Of a stretch of DNA of 64,000 bases, positions 22,475-33,750 are shown in pieces; the stretch's first letter is position 1, and each line of letters begins with the position of its first letter. The position numbers and the translations under genes are program-made. The stretch comes from Limanda limanda (lineage: Eukaryota > Chordata > Actinopteri > Pleuronectiformes > Pleuronectidae): NCBI RefSeq assembly GCF_963576545.1, contig NC_083645.1, positions 992,001 to 1,056,000 on the forward strand. Direction: 5' to 3'. The notes under the pieces are model-generated. The model searched no databases. It saw only the letters and a program-made list of their open reading frames with translations, and had not been told where the DNA came from.

Positions 22475-22879
22475 AAAATTCTAAAACCAATGTTTAATAC
22501 CCCACTGAAAAGGATTCAGAGTATGTAGTCTGTTTTGAGCAGACGGCCTTGATGCTCGCCTCGTAATAGATATACATTCTTTGTGGTTCATAAAACCATC
22601 AATAAGTGACTGCAAGCTTCCTGCCGGACTGAAACACCTGAAACTCCCTGACTCACTAACTCTTCCGTGTGGTCTGGCAATAACAGACAGGAACCAGCTC
22701 CTGAGACTGGACTGAATACTACGTGATTCGCTCCCAGCTACTCCTACTTGTGGATAAGATTACTATCTGCCTAAGACGCAGACAGCAAAGTTTTGTCCAA
22801 AAACCATCCTGTTAAGTTAACTATGACAATTTAATTACATTTAAAAGCACTGTAATGCTGTCGCTACTCCCCTCCAAAT

Positions 22880-23956
22880 GTTGTCTTTTAATTGTAAAAT
22901 CAATGTCAAACTAACATTTATCTGTCAAGATTTTGTTCATCTGATGTCCAAAAATTGAACCTGCTTCCTCATCACTGGTGTCTCTCACTTTTAACAGCCA
23001 AAGTTACATGGACAAGGAGGCGGAGTTGCTGTAATTCACAAAGATTCCATTAAGTGCCCTAATATTTCCCAAGGTTCTTTTTCATGTTTTAAATTCTTGG
23101 CTTTTGTAATAGACAGCCCACCATCAGTTTTCTGCCTCCTAGACTTGAGGATGGCACCGTGCCACGTGTTTTGTTAAATTTGTGTCTTTCTGTCACTTTA
23201 TCCTTTCTTTGTATGTGTGTTTCTCAGTCATGGTCCTAGGGACTTAGTTGCAATGGCTTTGTGCCGTATTGCAACTTTTCAATCATTTCACAATTTGCCC
23301 TACACCATCTTCTGCAACCACAGAAGAATTGACTCTGTTGCTCCGCTGAAAATTAAAAGCATAAGCCCTTGGTCACACCATTGTTTCATAGCAACACTAA
23401 AGAAATAAGGAGAGAAGGCAGAAAGGCAGAGAGAAAAATGGAAGCGGGATAGATTGCAAATCTTATTTCAAATTATTCTATGGCAGTATTCTCTCAATTA
23501 TCAATAGTTCCCTGGACACCAACCATGTGACCCGATCTTTCAAGCATGCAGTAGTCAAGCCAATTAAAAAAAAAAACCGAGTCTGTAAAACGTCTGTCCT
23601 CAGTCACTAGACAAAATTCTAACCTCCCTTGTTTTTAAAATCTTGGAAAAGTTGTTTTTGACAAATTACTGTCCTAGGTGTCACAGAACTGCATTTTAAA
23701 AAACATGTCAGTCTGGTTTCAGATCTATCCGCAGTACTGAAACTGCATTACTGAAGATAGCTAATGACCTCCATCTAGCTGCCAAATCAGGTAACTACAC
23801 TGTCCTACTGCTTCTGACTGCAACATTTGATACTATTGATCACTTTCCATAGACTGAACAAATGGGTAGGGGTCTCCGGTTCTGCTTTAAACTGGTTTTC
23901 TTCATATTTTTCCAACAGATCCTTTGGTGTCTCTATTAGTAACTCTGATCAAGCGT
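22880..23956 (+). mobile_element. Old L2 LINE, 5' half (split by a later insertion)
   Basis: The plus strand shows decayed L2 protein: an endonuclease-domain piece HGQGGGVAVIHKDS near 23010, a linker piece IDSVAPLKIKSISPWSHH near 23335, and reverse-transcriptase pieces [20 protein letters not shown] near 23705 and [12 protein letters not shown] near 23810, all with stops and shifts. The matching continuation, DTQIYLPLEPN, lies beyond the inserted minus-strand L2, at about 27965. The order and spacing of motifs fit one element cut in two. Confidence 0.75.
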
Positions 23957-24049
23957 TGAAGAAATTCCCTCAAGAAGTCTAGAGATATCACATTCAAGAG
24001 TTCCAAAACATGTTTTCTGAACCCACCGTGACCTTTGACCACTAAAATC

Positions 24050-27000
24050 GAATCAATCAATCAATCAATCAATCAAATTTTATTTGTATAGCCCACATTC
24101 AAAAATAACAATTCGTCTCATAGGGCTTTAACATGGTGTGACATCCTCTGTCCTTAACCCTCAACAAGAGTAAGGAAAAACTACTAAAAACCCTTTTAAC
24201 AGGTAAAAATATGTAGAAACCTCAGAGAGAGCCACATGTGAGGGATCCCTCTCCCAGGACGGACAGAAGTGCAATAGATGTCAAGTATAGGAAAACATCA
24301 TCGGGATTAAAGTTTTTTAGCAGCATCGATGAGGGTAAACATTTTTGAAGGATAGCTTCAATACTATATGTCAAGCAGTCCTGCTGCAATAGCAATAGTC
24401 TCTGGTCAGCAGCCAGCAAGATCATGATCCAGCATCAAGATGGGATCCACTATAGTCCACAGTCATTGTTGACTGCCGCCAGTGAGGATCCATCATCAGT
24501 CGCCGCCTCGCTTGTGGTCCACCACCATCCGATGCCAACGCGACAAAGGATCCTCCATTACCACTGCGATCAGCCGGCACGATACAGAATCCACCAAACT
24601 GGATCCACCATTGCGACCTCTGACGCGCGATCCACAATCATAATCCATGGTGTGGCCACAGCTGTGGCCCTGCATCTGCAGGCGATAAGGCACAGAAACT
24701 CCGGGAAAGGGGTGAAGTTAGTTACATGTACAGATGAGATAAGAATTACTTAGATGTGATAAGTATGGAGAAGAGGAAGGAGAAGTAGGAAAGAGAAGCT
24801 CCGTGTGTCATGTGTCATAAATTCCCTGTGCGTCTTAGCGTCATCAGGGGTTTTTGCCTTTTAATCAATTTTACAATGATACAGGCCGAACTTGAGGGTA
24901 CACTGAGGCTCAAGGTAAATCTGACTGGCTACTGGTTTGTATGGTAGTACGATGAAAACCATGTGGCCCACTCAGTAGATCAGACATCAATACCTATATG
25001 CCTTTTTAAACTAAACGCTTCCTATTTTAGAAAATAGAACAAGTTACGTTCTACCGCACTAATTACCTCTAACTATACGCTTTATCAAACAGAAAGGTTT
25101 TAAGCCTACTCTTAAACGAACAGAGCGTGTCTGCTTCCCGAACTGAAAGTGAGAGATTATTCCACAGCAGTGGGGCTTGATGGCTAAAAGCTCTGGCTCC
25201 TACTCTTCTTTTAGAGACTTTAGGGACGACAAGTAAACCTGAATTCTGGGATCGGAGTGCTCTAGCTGGTTGATATGGTACTAACAGCTCTTTAAGGTAA
25301 AAAGGTGCCATATCATTAAGGGCCTTGAAGGTGAGGAGGAGAATTTTAAATTCTATTCTTGATTTAACAGGAAGCCAGTGTAGCGATGCTAATACTGGAG
25401 AAATGTGCTCTCTTTTCTTAGTTCTCGTCAGGACACGTGCTGCGGCATTTTGGACAAGCTGCAGAGTCTTTAACGACTTACTGCTGGAGCCTGATAATAA
25501 TGAATAACAATAGTCCAGTCTTGATGTAACAAAGGCGTGGACTAGTTTTTCTGCATATATTATTGTGAAAGGACATGTCTGATTTTTGAGATATTTCGCA
25601 AGTGGAAAAAGGCGGTCCTAGAAATTTGTTTTAAGTGACAATTAAAGGACAAATCAGGATCAAAGATCACTCCCAAGTTCCTGACTGTGTCATTGGAAGC
25701 AAGGGCAATGTCGTCTAGCGCAGCTATATCATTAGATAATGTTTCTCTAAGGTGTTTAGGGCCAAGTATTATAACCTCCGTTTTATCTGAGTTTAATAAG
25801 AGAAAATTGCAGGTCATCCAGGTTTTTATGTCCTTGAGACATGCTCGAATTTAGTTAATTGATTACTTTGATCAGGTTTTATTGACAAATATAACTGGGT
25901 GTCATCCGCATAGCAGTGAAAATTTACCGAGTGTGTCCTGATAATGTGTCCTAGTGGAAGCATATATAATGAGAATAAAATTGGGCCATGCACAGACCCC
26001 TGTGGAACACCATGGTTAACTTTGGTGCGCACAGATGACTCATCATTAATTTGAACGAATTGGGAGCGATCAGAAAAATAAGATTTAAACCAGTTTAGGG
26101 AGGTTCCATTAATGTTAATTAACTGTTTTAGTCTCTGTAATAAAATTTGATGGTCAATTGTGTCGAATGCTGCACTGAGATCTAACAGGACGAGGACAGA
26201 CACTAGTCCCTGATCTGAAGCTATTAGGAGGTCATTAGTGACTTTTGCAAGGGCTGTCTCTGTGCTGTGATTGGTTCTAAACCCAGACTGAAAGTCTTCA
26301 TATATATTATTTTCCTGGTGAAACTCACACAGCTGATTGGCTACAACTTTTTCTAAGATTTTAGACAGGAAGGGGAGATTGGATATTGGCCTGTTATTTG
26401 CTAAAACCTCTGGGTCTAGGGTGGGTTTTTTGAGTAGGGGTTTGATTACAGCTATTTTAAGAGACTGTGGTACATAACCTGATGATAATGACAGATTGAT
26501 TGTGTTAAGTAACGAACTATCTATTAGGGGCAGAATTTCTTTAAGTAATTTAGTTGGAACCGGATCTAAGATACAGGTTGTTGGTTTAGAACCTGAGATT
26601 ATTTTGGTAAACTGATCACGGGTGATCAGAGAGAAGCTGTCTAAGTAATGGGAAGGATTCTCAGCCGTTTCTGAGATCTCTGTTGTTGGGTGGGTATTAG
26701 TGCCAATTGAGGGCAGGAGATGGTTGATTTTATTTCTAATAGTTAGAATTTTATCATTAAAAAAGGCCATAAAGATATTGCTATTTAGGGATCGAGGAAT
26801 ACTGGGTTCGGTGGAGGTGTGACTCTCTGTCAGCCTGGCTACAGTGCTGAAGAGAAACCTTGGGTTGTTTTTGTTCTCTTTTATTAGTTTTGAATAATAG
26901 GCAGCTCTTGCTTTGTGGAGAGCCTTTTTATATTCTTTAACACTACTCTTCCAATCCAGGAAATTTGCAACACTGTTGCTGGAGCGCCACTTCCTTTCTA

Positions 27001-27890
27001 ATTTTCTTGATATTTGTTTCAACTCATGTCTTGGAATTATACCACGGAGCTAATTTACTATGTCTTACACATTTCTTTTTTAGAGGCGCTATTGAGTCTA
27101 GTGTTAATCGTAATGAGTCTGCAGAGCTATCTATGAGGTGGTCAATTTCAATGGAGCTCGGGTTTTTGAAGAATTTGTTGTTTATGTCGACTGATAAGGG
27201 TTTAAATGTAATCGGAATTATTTCCTTAAATTAAGCTACAGCACTATCAGGTAGACATCTAGAAAATGAGTTTTTTATTAGGGGCATATATTCAGATAAT
27301 GAAAAATCGAAGGTTATTAAATTATGGTCTGATAGTATTGGATGGGCGGAAGTACTGTTAAATGTTCAATTTTGACACCGTATGATAATACAAGGTCAAG
27401 TGTGTGGTTACAGCAATGAGTAGGTTGATGTACACACTGACTGAAACCAATTGAGTCTAGTATTTAAATAAATGCTACGCTCAGGCTATCTTTATTATTG
27501 TCAACATGAATATTAAAGTCACCAGCAATAATCATTTTATCGGTCTTTAAGACTAGGTTTGATAAAAACTCAGGGAATTCTGTTAGAAATTCAGTATAAG
27601 CCCCAGGAGCACGATAAACTACAGCAAATATGATTGGCTGTTGGTGTTTCCTGGATTGACGTGGAAGATTAAGAACAAGACATTCAAATGAGTTGTAGTT
27701 GAGTTTAGGTTTAGGATTAATTGATAGACTGGAGTTAAAAATAGCAGCAACTCCACCTCCTCGTCCGAGTTCTCTGGGAACGTGTGAATTTATATGACTT
27801 GGGGGAGTAGATTCATTTAGACTGACATATTCATCAGGATGCAGCCACGTCATCAATTTATCAGTGAGTCCAAATTAATTGTGCCAGTCC
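24050..27890 (-). mobile_element. L2 LINE, nearly complete but disrupted, nested in an older L2
   Basis: The left edge is an (AATC)n tail followed by ATTTGTATAGCCCACATTC. On the minus strand, from right to left: an endonuclease part at 27464-27856 (GRGGGVAAIFNSSL, IIAGDFNIHVDN), a reverse transcriptase at 25826-27022 (398 residues open; LLDLSAAFDTIDH, VPQGSVHGPILFSLYMLPLG and the catalytic YADDTQLYLS), and C-terminal parts at 25560-25817 and 25069-25311. The reverse-transcriptase frame is lost at about 25850 by what looks like one missing base, and again near 25560. The endonuclease and RT pieces are also separated by stops. L2 elements copy themselves by target-primed reverse transcription; this copy cannot. 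The 3' UTR spans 24.05-25.07 kb. Confidence 0.88.
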
Positions 27891-27929
27891 TAATTTGTCA
27901 CACCTCTGGCCAGTGAGGTGGCATAAAAA

Positions 27930-28260
27930 CACAATACATCCATTCACTATTGCATTGATACACAGATCTACCTCCCCCTTGAACCAAATAACTGTAAAAA
28001 ATGGAACTGATATCAACTGTCTCCATGACATTAAATCATGGATGGCTGCAATCTTTCAACAATAAAACTTAAGTTTTTATAATTGGATCACAGCATCTTA
28101 TAAGTGACATTTCTCCTCATCTTGGTAATTTGGCATCTTCAGTTAAAACTCATGCAAAAAACCTTGGAGTCATCTGATTCTGGTTGAAACTTTATAAATT
28201 AATCAAGTTGTAGAATTAAGCTTAATTTCCAAACTAAGATAATTTCTCATTACTTCTGTT
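27930..28260 (+). mobile_element. Old L2 LINE, continuation of the split element
   Basis: Plus-strand sequence encodes HYCIDTQIYLPLEPN near 27950-27990, the region around the YADD motif with the YADD itself decayed, followed by CLHDIKSWM and GDISPHLGNL...HAKNLGVI-like stretches in shifting frames. This is what should follow 23956 in an uninterrupted element. Confidence 0.65.
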
Positions 28261-28599
28261 ACAGGACACATTTTTTAATTCTTGTCAGTGTGAAAGGCAC
28301 CAGATGATCTGGCCACATCCTACATCTCAAAGCTCCTGCTCCCACACAACTGTCAGGACATCGATATCATTGGAGCTGAGACTGCAGTCTTCCCAAAGAT
28401 CAAGGGCTTACAGTTCTGCGGACATTACATTACTTTTTTGTAAAGCAACACTGAACATGTCGACGTCATTGATTACATATATGTTGATTTTCGTAATGTG
28501 CTTTGACGCATCTTAAGGATGGTGGCTGTGCCTAGTCAAAAAATGGATTCAAATGAAAAACAAGCTGAACAGGAAATAAAGCCCACTATCATCTGAAGA

Positions 28600-29790
28600 T
28601 TTTACTGCGTGTTTGCTTTAACTTGCAGTACTTTGGAGCCAATAAAGGCCAATGGTCTTGAACTTGGAAAATGGAAACAAATATAAAAGTGTTTTGGTTA
28701 ATTATGATTCAGTTCTGTAAGAAGATTAAATAAAATATTAATTTTCATAACTGGAGTCCTACTTTCAGGGTTCAAACACATCTTGACCAACAGATTTCCA
28801 AGACTCAATAATTTAAATCAAATTTCCATGACCAAACATTGTGAAATTTCAGTGTATACATGAAAGTGACTTCTAGTATTTAAGCTAACAGTGAGAATTC
28901 CAAAGCATACAGTATACCTCAAATGAATGAGACGATATAATGATTGGTCTTTCTGTTGTAACTCACGGCATGAACTTTTCCATTTATAGCCAAGGATGGT
29001 TAAATCTACACTTCCCTGGCAGTGCATTATCCCCGCTGCTTCCCCACCGAATTTTTCAATTAGTATGAGAGCGTATGCCTGCTTTTGTTTTGAGCGTATT
29101 TTTTAAAAGCATATGAATTATTTAAAACTCAGCGTAAATGAACGATATGAAAGTATCACATATTTCCATGACTTCTCAAACTTGAGATGGTTTTTTTTCA
29201 AGCACTTTCCCAGGCCTGGAACCAAACATTTTACAATTCCATGACTTCTCCAGGTTTTTCATGACTAGGCACCCCACTTTTCAGTTGCATGTTCTAATCC
29301 TATTTATTTGATTTTTTTTAGACCTAATGAGGAAATTCTGTAACAGACCCCTTTTGTAATACCCTGATCTCAAGTGTGGGAGTTTAATCAGTGACCACTT
29401 TTCATTGATCTAGTGGGAAAGCTTAAGGTATATTCATAAATAAAATTTGTAATGTATATTTGAGAAATTTTGTATGGTACTGTAAAAGGCAGATAAGCAG
29501 ATCAGACAATTTTTGTTGAGGAATGCCGAGGTGCTAACTTGGAATCTAAATGACATTTCATTTAAAATTAATTCAATATTTTATTTGATAAAAAAAAGGT
29601 GCAGCCCTATGGATCACCAATGTTGTATACAAAGTGCTACATACAGTTGAATAGCATGGCTGTCCAAAAAATAATAGTGTAGCTAGACAGTTACATGTTC
29701 ATAATCAAGATAAGTTTATTTTACCTCAATCCCAGTGGTACATTCGATTTATCCTCTAAAGTTTAGTCTAAACCTTGAAGAAACATCTTA
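28600..29790. other. Repeat-like but unassigned sequence
   Basis: Contains two degenerate copies of 'tttCCATGACttcTC(a/c)a' phrases (29159-29260) of the type seen in dispersed fish repeats, but no boundaries or coding part could be fixed. Confidence 0.3.
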
Positions 29791-29847
29791 ACCCCCCCCC
29801 CCCCCCCAATAAAACACAACTGGACTTGAGGTGGAGCATTATCAAAT

Positions 29848-29853
29848 TTTATT
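29848..29853 (-). terminator. Poly(A) signal of the snoRNA host gene candidate
   Basis: AATAAA on the minus strand. About 20-40 bases further on come a GT-rich stretch (CAGTTGTGTTTTATTG) and then a run of 16 G on the same strand (29792-29807), a typical downstream element arrangement. Confidence 0.5.
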
Positions 29854-30473
29854 CCAACATCTGTACATAATTTAGGATGCAGTTGAACAAATGCCACAGG
29901 TTTCACATTTCAGTATCCTGATATTGGCCTCATTACCTATAAATGTAGATGACGTGGATTCTGACAATTAACAATTCATACAACAAAGTCTATCTACAGC
30001 TTCAATCCAGTTGAGCATACATGACCGAATCATTGTGTAGAGATGAATGTCAGCAGCCTAGCAGACCGATACTTACCCACTCAGAGAAGCCCAGCAGGAT
30101 GTCAATGAGAACCCTAGAAACAGAGAATAATTACTAAACAGCTCATGGACAAGTGAATGCAATAGGTATTTTCACAAAGTGTCTCAGGATCTTCAGTCAG
30201 ATTTTTTGTAAATAGATTTACTTAAACCTGTGCCAAAATTCTGATTTTCTCTCCCAATATACGATTCCACAAGCAAGAATCAAGTCTCAGCCATGGCAGT
30301 ACACGATTGGGTTCATGGCTTTTCGCCACAATAAATACAAAATGGCGCACATCACCAGCATGTCCCATACCTTTGCTTCCCCCTAGAGGCCTGCTGCTCA
30401 CCATGCTCCTGTAGAGAAATGAAAAGCAGTGGGTGAAACTTAAACTTTGCAGCAGATCATTGTTGACAGCCAG

Positions 30474-30544
30474 CTATGCTCAGGTTTTAAAAGTCACCAT
30501 GGTTTTGTCAGCATGATGTGTTATAATTTTGTCATCACAGCATG
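30474..30544 (-). ncRNA. Box C/D snoRNA candidate in an intron
   Basis: On the minus strand the order is: terminal stem ATGC, box C GTGATGA (30532-30538), a D' box CTGA (30508-30511), a weak C'-like GGTGACT, box D CTGA (30480-30483) and closing stem GCAT. The spacing, about 70 nt overall, is normal for C/D snoRNAs, which guide 2'-O-methylation. The guide, if D' is used, is the stretch just upstream of it (ATAACACATCATG); I could not assign a target. It lies about 70 bases upstream of exon 3 of the host transcript, as is typical for intronic snoRNAs. The family was not identified. Confidence 0.65.
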
Positions 30545-30883
30545 GAATATACATGTTTATTGTAATGCAGATGAGACAAATTAAAGGGAAACAAATTGAA
30601 GAAAATCTGAACAGAGACAGTCAGTTTAGGACACAAGGAGTCACTGAATCACTGACTGTTCCAGTTACTAGATCTCAACCCTATTAAACACCTATCAATT
30701 TTGGTTTGTCCTTTAAATGTCATCAATCTGTTGATTAAACCGCTTCTGTCACTCACCTCAGTTAGGCTGCAGCATGATTGTCGAGCAGCTCTGTGGGCTC
30801 AGCCTGAAAGAAAGCAATGGACATTTAGCCACATTTGTCCCATTTCTATTGTCAAGTCAGAAATGGGCTGTTTAATTACATAG

Positions 30884-30990
30884 TGCCTTTTAAGCATTTT
30901 ATTTGTATAGCCCATTTTCACATCTCAATTTGTCTAAGGGCTTTTCTAGTCTTGACCATTCAAATCGTTCACAATACAATTTTGCCATTT
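30884..30990. repeat. Fragment of LINE/SINE tail repeats
   Basis: Contains TTTTATTTGTATAGCCCATTTTCAC (L2-type tail) directly joined to GGGCTTTTCTAGTCTTGACCATTCAAA (SINE-type tail). It is a small composite fragment within the first intron of the host gene candidate. Confidence 0.5.
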
Positions 30991-32020
30991 GAGTCTTTAG
31001 TTTTTTACTTTGTTAAATGAATACTTCCTTTTTTTATGCAAATTTTCATGACAATTTTTTAATACTTAATCTTAGAAGTATAACAAGTAATGGGAAATTA
31101 AATGTAACCACAACTGCAGGCAAACATCTGATACTAGTAAACTAAATTAAAACACTATTTAATATTTTTTCTAAATTCGGTTAGTGTTGGGCCATGGCTG
31201 ACAGTCAACACGATGTAGCGTACGACATCACGAGTTATCAATTGCTTAGGTTGGCGAAAAGATCACAATTTAGGTAATAGATAGACCTGTTCCCATTGTT
31301 AATGGTGCAAATCAAATTAATGTTAGACATGACACATTTTGGTCCAAGTAAGATACTGAGCAACATCCTATGTTGCATTTCTCATTGATCAGAACAGCAC
31401 CCTGCTGGTGTCCGTATTTAAATGTGCGGCCCTACACTAGGCCTGTCCTGCTGGTGAGTCAGAACAGGCCACTCTCGTTGGGCCACGCTCTGCAGCAGCT
31501 GAGCAGCAGCAGACTCTAAAACAGAACCTGCTGAGCAAAGACCAAGAGCAGAGACTTCTTCTACCAGCACTGTAACACTGGGCCAAACACATCGCCTGGT
31601 CAGCTGACTGAGTGCTGGGGGAGAGAGAACACCATGTGTTCTGCAACAATAACCAGGAAACCCAACCGTTGCTCTTAAGGCTTGGAGTCGATCCTGATAG
31701 TTGATCGATAAAGAATCAGTAAACCCATTCAATACATCAAATTAACTCATAGTTAATGTCTTAGTGGTTCCAACCACAGACCTTTACTGAGACCACGTGC
31801 TTCCTGCTGCGCACGCTCTGGTCTCTCGTTGTTGAGACTACACAAAAACATCTCGCCTGAGCTCAATAACGTCACATGGCTTTACATGGCAGCATTAAAA
31901 CATGAGAACACTGCTGCACTACTGGAAAGGAAACATCATTCACTCAGTGGATGGCCGCCATTTGTTAAAAGAGCTTGGATACTCACCATAGTATACTCAT
32001 GACATCTCGGCAGCAGCAGA

Positions 32021-32057
32021 GAGAGAAGGAGCGGAAGTCACGCACAAATTTATAGAA
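32021..32057 (-). promoter_or_regulatory. Promoter of the snoRNA host gene candidate
   Basis: A TATAAAT motif (32048-32054, minus strand) stands just upstream of the pyrimidine-rich CTTCCGCTCCTTCTCTCTC. A start in the pyrimidine tract would give a 5' TOP transcript. The distance suggests initiation near 32021-32028. Confidence 0.4.
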
Positions 32058-32904
32058 GTGCCGCTGAGCATTGTGGGAAGGGAAGCTCAAACAAAGATCG
32101 TGTCCTGATGTACAGATGTACCACCACCAATTTGTTTCCCCCTGAACAGGAACAACAACACAGATGACAGATCTTAAACCCTGCTCATTCTCTTCACGGA
32201 AACAACAACTCACTCAACCATACTTTCTAGTGACGCTATATAACTCAGCCCACAGTTCATAGAGCAATATCCTGAATTTGGCTTTTGATGACATCATCTA
32301 TTTAAGATGTAATTCCTCAGGAAGTACCTTTTTTATTTAATTGAATGATTCGGTTCTTATCTTACCAGTCCTGCTGGTGTTTAAAAGAAAGTAACAGGAA
32401 GAAGACAATATGTCTATTTTATTAATTTATTTTAATATTTTCCAAATGCAACTAAATAAAGTTCCCTCTTCTCTAGATCAGGGTCTGCATAATCCCTAAC
32501 CTTGGTTTGAACCAAGATTCAAGATTCATCAACATATTCATATCAGAACAAAGATTCATTAAATTCCCTTGATTTTTTCATTTGCTGTTGTACATCATAA
32601 AATGCAGCAATATTAACACAAGACCGTTTCATAACCGGTTAAAAACTCCTTGTAGGGGCCTTAATCTGAGTTCAGATTTCACTTTTCAGTACCTTTTGTG
32701 TTTTCTAATGTGTTATTGTTGCATTGATTTTTTTGCATTCAGTGTCGAAGAAATATTAATAAACAGAAATTGAATAATAGGAACCAATAAAACTCTCCTG
32801 TGGAGGCTAATAATCAGCTATGATCATTATGCTGTTATTAAATATATAGCCCAAAAAGCCTATTGAAAGTATGAAGATATTTGCTGCTGTGTCAAAGCAG
32901 CAAA

Positions 32905-33030
32905 TAGTAGTTTTTCCTTTCTCTTGTTGAGGGTTAAGGGCAGAGGAAGTCACACTTTGTTAAAGCCATATGAGACAAATTGTGATTTGTGAACATGGGC
33001 TATGAAAATAAAATTTGATTGATTGATTGA
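32905..33030 (+). mobile_element. L2 3'-end fragment
   Basis: Carries 'tctcttgttgagggttaaggg', 'ccatatgagacaaattgtgatttgtgaacatgggct' and ends in (GATT)n: the reverse complement of the L2 tail at 24.05 kb. It has no coding part. Confidence 0.75.
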
Positions 33031-33185
33031 TACTTTATACTGGCGGATTGTCTCTGTGTTGCCAATTTGTTGATTTGTCCTTCAATACTTCCCCCCTTAT
33101 AATCCAAAGGCTTCTCCCTGCTTATAGTTAAAAATTTTTGTCCCTCCACCAAGTCCTGGGTCTACTTATCTTCTGAAGAGATAAA

Positions 33186-33750
33186 TACACACTCACCAAT
33201 TATTCTATACACCATTTTATTGATGCAATTACTCAAACATTAACAAACAGTGCAGTATAACCTCCTATTGAGACAGGTAGGAAGATGCAGTAAATGTTCA
33301 CATGTAACATCAGTAAGAAATGTGATCTCACATTTGTGACTCACTGACATGGTTGTTGGTGTCAGTTGGCCTTGGTTGAGTTTCTGAAACTGCTGATCTC
33401 CTAGTACTTTCATACACACTGAGGCTGTAGTGAACACAGATGAAGACAGAAAAAAACGTAGCCTGGTGTGATGAAGCTGGATTTCTGCGGAGGCTGCAGA
33501 TGGTAGAGTCACAATCTGGAATCAGTTGTGTGATTCCATGGATTCAACCTGCCTTAGTTGAACAGTCCAGGCTGCTGCTGATGGTGTGATGTTAGGAATG
33601 TTTTCTTGACACACACATTTGCAGAAATTATGTAATCCAGTCAGGTAAACATGGAACAAATCTCAGAGGAATGTTTCTTACATCTTGTGGGAAGCATTAA
33701 AAAGGTAAAAGGAGGCTCTGGTATGGTGTTCCTAATAAATTAAGTTAGTT
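33186..33750 (+). mobile_element. Internally deleted Tc1-like element
   Basis: The left end ACACTCACCAATTATTCTATACACC and the right end GGTGTTCCTAATAAATTAA resemble the termini of a second Tc1-like family of fish. Plus-strand translation gives VAWCDEAGFLRRLQMVES, then IPWIQPALVEQSRLLLMV, which match the DDE-transposase region (VAWSDESRF.., DPSCL) of that family. Length is about a third of a full element, so large parts are missing and frames are broken. Confidence 0.7.

Larger units (their letters stand above)
29840..32037 (-). ncRNA. Candidate snoRNA host gene (multi-exon, probably non-coding)
   Basis: On the minus strand a chain of strong splice sites defines exon 1 (about 32021-32037 down to 31987, donor CTATG|GTGAGT), exon 2 at 30757-30803, exon 3 at 30371-30408, exon 4 at 30077-30113, and a last exon ending after the AATAAA at 29848-29853. 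Internal exons are only 47, 38 and 37 bases. Exon 2 has stops in all three frames, and the longest frame through exons 3-4 is short, so the spliced RNA seems non-coding. The start region is pyrimidine-rich (CTTCCGCTCCTTCTCTCTC), like a 5' TOP gene. Intron 2 carries a box C/D snoRNA candidate. These properties are those of snoRNA host genes. The last acceptor is not fixed (candidates near 29950-30000), and a short coding product cannot be excluded. Confidence 0.55.

Noticed and set aside
30290..30370. C/D or H/ACA snoRNA in intron 3 of the host gene candidate
   Set aside because: Two neat hairpins exist, but box C is GTGATGT and no ACA box sits at the right distance.
30617..30659. Second C/D snoRNA in the same intron, from an 8-bp stem ACAGTCAG/CTGACTGT
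   Set aside because: The enclosed box C is degenerate (GTGATTC) and the unit is too short, about 43 nt.
31430..31700. Telomerase RNA, RNase P, RMRP or 7SK RNA in the GC-richer island
   Set aside because: None of the conserved core motifs or a telomere template was found.
31418..31732. 104-codon minus-strand frame as a protein gene
   Set aside because: No start context or splice support, and low-complexity Leu/Ser content driven by CTG/CAG motifs; kept only as a compositional finding.
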